A DNA stretch of 11,124 nucleotides from positions 1-11,124 of the forward strand of contig CAZEDU010000151.1 of NCBI GenBank assembly GCA_964511185.1. Direction: 5' to 3'. Under the pieces are notes generated by a model. The model had not been told where the DNA came from, ran no database searches, and saw nothing but the letters and a program-made list of their open reading frames with translations. Each line of letters opens with the position of its first letter. The stretch's first letter is position 1. The stretch comes from CAZEDU01 sp964511185 (lineage in GTDB: Bacteria; Myxococcota; Myxococcia; Myxococcales; Myxococcaceae). The translations under genes and the position numbers were made by a program. Positions 7,565 to 11,124 of the stretch are shown here, in pieces.

Positions 7565-9271
7565 TCATGCGGATTGTCGCCCTGGTGCGACATGCCCCGC
7601 CTTTCGGCCGACCTTGCGCGAGGCGCGCAGGAGCGCATCGGCCGCGCCCAGCGCTTCTGGGGAGACCTGGACACCCGAGAGCATCCGGGCCAATTCTTTG
7701 CGGCGCAGCTCGGGCTGAGGCAGCGGCACCAGGCTCGAGCGCGTTCGCCCTTTGCGCTCTTCCTTTTCGACGCGCAGGTGGGCGTCGGCGAAGGCGGCGA
7801 CCTGCGGCAGGTGGGTGATGCAGAGGATTTGCCGGTGCCGGCTGACCTCGTGCACCAGGCGACCGACGACCTCGGCGGTCGCGCCCGAGACGCCCGCGTC
7901 GACCTCGTCGAGCACGTAGCACGACGAGCCGTCGAGCTCGGCGAGCGCGCGCTTCAAGGCGAGCAGCAGGCGCGAGGCTTCGCCCCCCGAGGCGACCTTG
8001 CCGAGCGGCCGCATCGGCTCGCCGGGGTTGGCGCTGAAGAAGAACTCGACCACGTCCGCGCCGTCGGGGAGCAGCCTTCCCGCCGGGGCGACGCTGACGT
8101 CGAAGGCCGCCTTGGGCAGGGCCAGCTGCGCGAGGGCGGCGCGCACCTGGGCCGCCAGCGCCTTGGCGGCGCGCTCGCGGGCGGAGGTGAGCTTGTGCGC
8201 GCGCTCTTCGGCCCGGGCCTGCGCCTTTTCGCGCTCGGCCCGCAGCGCGGCGAGCGCCTCTTTTCGCCCGGTCAGGCGGGTGAGCTCGTCGTTCAGCGCG
8301 GAGCGCCTGGCGACGACGGCCTCGAGCGGCGCCGCGTGCTTTCGCACCAGCTTCTTGAGCGCGTCGAGCCGCTCTTCGACCTGGGCGAGCCGGTCGGGGT
8401 TCGAGTCGACGCTCGAGACGTAGCGGCCCAGACCTCGGGCCACCTCGTCGAGCTCGGACTTGGCGGCGCCCAGGGACAGCACCAGGCGATCGAGCCGGCC
8501 GTCGAGCTTCGCCGCCTCGCAGATCTGCGCGAAGGCGCGGCCGAGCACCTCGAGCACGCCGTCTTCGTTCGAGAGCATCGCCTCGGCGCTCGCGGCGGCC
8601 TGGCGGAGCCGCTCGCTCCCGAGGAGCCGGCGGCGCTCGTCTTCGAGCGTCACGTCCTCGCCCGGCTGTGGTGAGAGCTCATCGAGCTCTTCGAGCTGGA
8701 AGCGCAGAAACTCCGCGCGCCGCCCGGCCTCCGCGTCGTCGGCGCCGAGCGCTTCGATGCGGCCGTCGATGTCGGCCAGCACCGAGAACGCGTCGCGGTA
8801 GCTCGCCGCGACCAGGTCGAGCTGCCCGTGCGCGTCGAGCAGCTCGCGGTGGCGCCTGGGCTCGAAGAGACCGACGTGCTCGTGCTGGCCGGCGATGTCG
8901 ATGAGCCCGCGCATCAGCTGGCTCAAGACGCCGATGGTGACCAGCGAGCCGTTGACGTACGCCTTCCCCCGCCCTTGCCGACCGACGACGCGGCGCAGGC
9001 AGACCTCGTCGCCCAGGTCCGGGAGCCCTGCGCGCTCGAGCCGAGCGCCCAGCGGGCCTGAGCGCTCGAACACGCCCTCGATGATGGCCTCTTCGCAGCC
9101 GGCGCGGACGGCGTCCGCCTCGGCGCGGCCGCCGAGCAAGAGCCCGAGCGCGTCGACCACGATCGACTTCCCTGCCCCGGTCTCGCCGGTCAAGACCGTG
9201 AGCCCAGGACCGAACGACACCTCGACCTCTTCCACCACCGCAAAGTTCTGAATTCTCAGTGTCCGCAACAT
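7565..9271 (-). CDS. recN: DNA repair protein RecN
   Basis: RecN is an SMC-like ATPase that acts early in recombinational repair of double-strand breaks, binding DNA ends and holding DNA together. The 568-residue length is normal. Seen are an N-terminal head beginning MLRTLRIQNFAVVEEVEVSF with Walker A GETGAGKS (29-36), IDIAGQHEHVGLF (124-136), a long charged coiled coil (about 155-385), then the C-terminal head with signature VASGGEASR (426-434), Walker B YVLDEVDAG (452-460, Glu456) and THLPQVAAFADAHLRVEK (486-503). The ATG at 9271 is supported by GGAGGG six bases upstream. Two LexA-like boxes precede it, consistent with SOS control known for recN in other bacteria. The last about 15 residues are basic and variable. 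Identity is very secure. Confidence 0.98.
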   Translation of the reverse strand: MLRTLRIQNFAVVEEVEVSFGPGLTVLTGETGAGKSIVVDALGLLLGGRAEADAVRAGCEEAIIEGVFERSGPLGARLERAGLPDLGDEVCLRRVVGRQGRGKAYVNGSLVTIGVLSQLMRGLIDIAGQHEHVGLFEPRRHRELLDAHGQLDLVAASYRDAFSVLADIDGRIEALGADDAEAGRRAEFLRFQLEELDELSPQPGEDVTLEDERRRLLGSERLRQAAASAEAMLSNEDGVLEVLGRAFAQICEAAKLDGRLDRLVLSLGAAKSELDEVARGLGRYVSSVDSNPDRLAQVEERLDALKKLVRKHAAPLEAVVARRSALNDELTRLTGRKEALAALRAEREKAQARAEERAHKLTSARERAAKALAAQVRAALAQLALPKAAFDVSVAPAGRLLPDGADVVEFFFSANPGEPMRPLGKVASGGEASRLLLALKRALAELDGSSCYVLDEVDAGVSGATAEVVGRLVHEVSRHRQILCITHLPQVAAFADAHLRVEKEERKGRTRSSLVPLPQPELRRKELARMLSGVQVSPEALGAADALLRASRKVGRKAGHVAPGRQSA

Positions 9272-9277
9272 GGCCAG

Positions 9278-9283
9278 CCCTCC
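9278..9283 (-). promoter_or_regulatory. recN ribosome binding site
   Basis: GGAGGG on the minus strand lies six bases before the ATG at 9271. It is among the best Shine-Dalgarno matches in the window and fixes the recN start. Confidence 0.75.
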
Positions 9284-9287
9284 AGAT

Positions 9288-9304
9288 ACTGAACAGGCTA
9301 GCAG
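9288..9304 (-). promoter_or_regulatory. LexA-like SOS box 1 upstream of recN
   Basis: The minus strand reads CTGCTAGCCTGTTCAGT. Against the M. xanthus LexA motif as I recall it (CTRHAMRYBYGTTCAGS) it matches at 15 of 17 positions, failing at positions 5 and 17, with the core GTTCAG intact. It ends four bases before the recN ribosome site, so a bound repressor would block the start region. The match was made by eye and the consensus is from memory. Confidence 0.6.
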
Positions 9305-9315
9305 GCCTGGGTGAC

Positions 9316-9332
9316 ACTGAACAAATTTTCAA
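9316..9332 (-). promoter_or_regulatory. LexA-like SOS box 2 upstream of recN, with -35-like TTGAAA
   Basis: The minus strand reads TTGAAAATTTGTTCAGT, again 15 of 17 against the recalled motif, failing at positions 1 and 17. It shares TGTTCAGT with box 1, 28 bases away in the same orientation. TTGAAA at its upstream end resembles a -35 hexamer, so the site may overlap the recN promoter; no clear -10 is seen 16-18 bases on. Confidence 0.6.
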
Positions 9333-9351
9333 TGGTCGGAAGCGGGATGAG

Positions 9352-9445
9352 GCCGTTCACGTCGCCGACGCCGTCAACGACTACGACTACGACTACGACT
9401 ACGACTACGACGTCTATCGTCGACGTTGACGTTGACGTGAACGGC
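9352..9445. repeat. 12-bp perfect inverted repeat flanking the hexamer tract
   Basis: Arm gccgttcacgtc (9352-9363) has its exact reverse complement gacgtgaacggc at 9434-9445, 70 bases apart. Inside, gtcaacg (9373-9379) can pair with cgttgac at 9424-9430, and cgacg (9408-9412) with cgtcg (9418-9422), so nested folding is possible. It lies between the sulfatase stop (9499) and the recN boxes. No T-run follows, so it is not a typical intrinsic terminator. Confidence 0.55.
9378..9407. repeat. Tandem hexanucleotide repeat (cgacta)5
   Basis: Five perfect cgacta units in a row, followed by a partial unit cgacg. The stretch is in the intergenic region between the sulfatase and recN. Each unit is two codons long, so any frame reads as a dipeptide repeat (for example Asp-Tyr or Thr-Thr), but no convincing gene covers it. 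Confidence 0.9.
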
Positions 9446-9460
9446 GACGGCGACGGCGAC
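9419..9460. repeat. Second hexamer tract of GNNGAC type, seven units
   Basis: Seven consecutive six-base units in one register: gtcgac, gttgac twice, gtgaac, then ggcgac three times. Only the fourth unit departs from GNNGAC. It starts 11 bases after the cgacta tract and shares its 6-base period, one base out of phase, suggesting expansion and drift from a common simple sequence. Confidence 0.8.
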
Positions 9461-9498
9461 GGCCTGAACCAGCACCACCGAACCCGCGTCTCCGAGCT

Positions 9499-10941
9499 CT
9501 AGTGCGACTGCGGCGCTGGGAAATCGTCGACGGAGCGCGCGTCTTGCGGCACCAGGAACGCGCGCTTCGGCGGCTTGACGCGGCCCTTGCGAGCGGGGTC
9601 CTTTTCCCGCTTCATCCACTCCGTGAGGTGCTCGCGCAGCTCTCGCAACGCCGCCTGCGTCTCCGGGTCGCGCGAGTGGGCGACGTTGACGCGGCGGTTC
9701 TTGCCCGGGCGCAGGTCATAGAACTGCTCGACCGGAATGCGCTCCTCGGCGTAGCCGTGGCGAAGCGCGAGGTCCTTCATCGGGCTGTCGTCGGTGTTGG
9801 CGAGCGCGCGCCGGTCGCGCGGGCCGATGCGCCGAATGTAGTGCCACTGTGGCGTGGTCACCGCGCGGTACGGCTCCTCGGCGACGTGGAACGTGGTCTG
9901 GGTGACGAGCTTGCTCCGAACCGTGCCCGTCTCGCCTTGGACGAGCGGCAGGAGCGACGTGCCGTCGAGCCCTGGCCGCGGCTTGAGGCCGATCACATCG
10001 AGGAGGGTGGGAAACAGGTCGAGCTGCGAGACGAGCGCGTCGATCCGCTTCCCGCCGGTGAAGCCGCCCGGGCCCCGCATCATCAAGAGCACGCCGGTGC
10101 CGTTCTCGGTCAACGTCCCCTTGTGCCCGGGAAATGGCACGCCGTGGTCCGTCGTGACGATGACCAGTGTCTTGTCGCGCAGGCCCGCATCGTCCACCGC
10201 CTTGAGCACCACCCCGAGCGCGTCGTCGAGCTTGGTGAGCCCCGCCTGAAAGCCTGCCATCGCCTGGCGCACCTCCGGCGTGTCGGGGAAGCCTTCGGGC
10301 AACACGACGCGGTTGGCCGCGCCTTCGGGCACCTGCTCGAAAGGCAGGTGCGTCTCTTCGGTGCCGATGGACAGGAAGAAGCCCTCCCGCGGACCTTTGC
10401 GAATCGCCTCGGCGCCCACCGGCGCGACATGCTCCGCGTGGTCGCTCCTCACCGGCAGCACCTGGTCGAAGCCCGCTTTGGCGCGGTCGGCGACGTGGTG
10501 GACCATTCCGTCGAGCGCCGAGCGGTACCCGGCCTCTTCGCTCAGCACGCGCATCAGCGTCTGCCGCATGTCCTTGAGCTGAAAGCCGAGGTGCGCGAGC
10601 CCCAGCATTCCGTTCTTGTGCGGGTACTGACCGGTGAGCAGCGCCGCGCGGCTCGGCGAGCAGGTCGGCGACGCGGCGTGGGCGTTCGTGAAGAGCACCC
10701 CTTCCCGCGCGAACCGCGCCATGTTCGGCGCACGCATCGGCGCGCCGTACGGCTCCACCATGCGGCCGGTGTCGTGCGAGTGGAAATAGATGATGTTGAC
10801 TCGGTTGAGCGGCTTCTTCGTGGACTGGCCTTGCACCTTCGCGCTGGGGAGCACCGAGCGGACGGCGCGAGCGGCGGCCCGCACCGGGCGCGCTTGAGCG
10901 AGGGCTGTGATTGGGCGAGGCAGCAGGGGCAAGGGCCTCAT
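9499..10941 (-). CDS. Type I (formylglycine) sulfatase, heparan N-sulfatase-like
   Basis: A 480-residue arylsulfatase-superfamily hydrolase. The signature CSPSRAALLTG (94-104) holds Cys94, which a formylglycine-generating enzyme would convert; no such enzyme is in the window. Other residues are a metal-site region HSHDTGR (54-60), with HD in place of the more common DD, TTDHG (263-267, Asp265, His266) and GHKGT (272-276). TCSPSRAALLTG followed by HKNGMLGL is closest, from memory, to SGSH-type N-sulfoglucosamine sulfohydrolases; the true substrate is unknown. The first 45 residues are Arg/Pro/Ala-rich and lack a clear signal peptide core. The ATG at 10941 has no ribosome site; GTG codons 30 (10854) and 36 (10836) are alternatives that keep the whole domain. 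The upstream gene is outside the window and recN follows after 227 bases, so it seems to be a separate unit. Confidence 0.93.
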   Translation of the reverse strand: MRPLPLLPRPITALAQARPVRAAARAVRSVLPSAKVQGQSTKKPLNRVNIIYFHSHDTGRMVEPYGAPMRAPNMARFAREGVLFTNAHAASPTCSPSRAALLTGQYPHKNGMLGLAHLGFQLKDMRQTLMRVLSEEAGYRSALDGMVHHVADRAKAGFDQVLPVRSDHAEHVAPVGAEAIRKGPREGFFLSIGTEETHLPFEQVPEGAANRVVLPEGFPDTPEVRQAMAGFQAGLTKLDDALGVVLKAVDDAGLRDKTLVIVTTDHGVPFPGHKGTLTENGTGVLLMMRGPGGFTGGKRIDALVSQLDLFPTLLDVIGLKPRPGLDGTSLLPLVQGETGTVRSKLVTQTTFHVAEEPYRAVTTPQWHYIRRIGPRDRRALANTDDSPMKDLALRHGYAEERIPVEQFYDLRPGKNRRVNVAHSRDPETQAALRELREHLTEWMKREKDPARKGRVKPPKRAFLVPQDARSVDDFPAPQSH

Positions 10942-11031
10942 GCCACGTTATCGACCGGGCCCAGGGCGGGGTTTCGCCTGGAGTCGAACGCGGGCGGACG
11001 ATGGGTTGTAGCGATTGCCCCCAAACGGGCG

Positions 11032-11045
11032 CTCAGGGCCCTGAG
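11032..11045. repeat. 14-bp perfect palindrome upstream of the sulfatase
   Basis: ctcagggccctgag is its own reverse complement, about 90 bases before the sulfatase ATG. It could be an operator for a dimeric regulator. About one such palindrome is expected by chance in a GC-rich window of this size. Confidence 0.4.
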
Positions 11046-11064
11046 GGAGCGGGGGCTGGATTGT

Positions 11065-11076
11065 CCGAGCGCTCGG
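11065..11076. repeat. 12-bp perfect palindrome upstream of the sulfatase
   Basis: ccgagcgctcgg is self-complementary. Its centre is 32 bases (about three helical turns) from that of the 14-bp palindrome. The sequences differ, so they need not be sites for the same protein. Confidence 0.3.
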
Positions 11077-11124
11077 GCGAACGCCGCCGAGCGGTGCCGC
11101 GTCTCGGGCCGGGGGTTTTGTCGC

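Larger units (their letters stand above)
10942..11124. other. Non-coding stretch upstream of the sulfatase gene
   Basis: I see no gene here on either strand. It is GC-rich and holds two short palindromes. GATAAC on the minus strand, six bases before the ATG at 10941, resembles a -10 element but has no matching -35. The sulfatase promoter therefore cannot be assigned. Confidence 0.5.

Noticed and set aside
7550..8674. A 374-codon plus-strand frame opposite recN
   Set aside because: Fully antisense to a secure recN gene and without domain features.
9311..9502. A 63-codon plus-strand frame with Thr, Val-Asp and Gly-Asp repeats
   Set aside because: The dipeptide repeats come simply from the 6-base tandem repeats. 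There is no ribosome site before its GTG, which lies next to a LexA-like box.
9374..9619. An 81-codon minus-strand frame ending in Arg-Ser repeats
   Set aside because: It overlaps the end of the sulfatase gene in another frame, and its RS tail is the hexamer repeat read in translation; no independent support.
10970..11000. A T-arm-like GTTCGACTCC on the minus strand, suggestive of a tRNA end
   Set aside because: The flanking bases do not form a five-pair T-stem, and no anticodon arm or acceptor stem can be built around it.
1..11124. Search for CRISPR arrays, insertion sequences, phage or toxin-antitoxin/defence genes
   Set aside because: No spaced direct repeats, transposase or integrase motifs, or recognisable defence proteins were seen. 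All nine genes belong to common housekeeping, envelope or signalling families except the single unknown anchored protein.

Overview
The window reads as ordinary chromosome from a high-GC Gram-negative bacterium, most likely a myxobacterium (Myxococcota). The grounds are the strong G/C bias at third codon positions, a soluble histidine kinase with three PAS-like domains, a PPM/PP2C phosphatase, and recN control sites that fit the LexA motif I recall for Myxococcus xanthus. This assignment is an inference from composition and gene content, not a database result. All nine recognisable genes lie on the minus strand, so transcription runs from high to low coordinates.

In transcription order: (1) 11124-10942 is a non-coding stretch with two short perfect palindromes. 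(2) 10941-9499 encodes a formylglycine-type sulfatase related to heparan N-sulfatases. (3) 9498-9272 is a 227-base intergenic region. It holds hexanucleotide tandem repeats inside a 12-bp inverted repeat, then two LexA-like boxes just upstream of recN. (4) 9271-7565 is recN and 7507-6710 is a PP2C Ser/Thr phosphatase. They are 57 bases apart with no visible terminator between them, and a candidate intrinsic terminator follows the phosphatase. (5) An A/T-rich island at about 6600-6700 contains that terminator and a perfect TTGACA -35 element overlapping its stem. (6) 6543-5623 is a membrane-anchored M23/LytM endopeptidase, followed by an ABC exporter ATPase (5572-4646), its ABC-2 permease (4649-3816, 4-base overlap) and a membrane-anchored protein of unknown function (3813-2734, 2-base gap). 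(7) 2651-582 is the PAS-rich histidine kinase. (8) From 532 off the left edge is the N-terminus of SecA.

The recN-phosphatase pair looks like a DNA-damage-inducible unit. The next group is envelope-oriented: peptidoglycan hydrolase, ABC exporter with a tightly linked anchored protein, and finally the Sec translocase motor. The kinase between exporter and secA has no response regulator in the window. I see no CRISPR array, transposase, tRNA, rRNA or phage gene, and no convincing new multi-gene system. The most interesting signals are regulatory: the paired LexA-like boxes, the repeat and inverted-repeat block next to them, and the overlapping terminator and promoter at 6646-6698.
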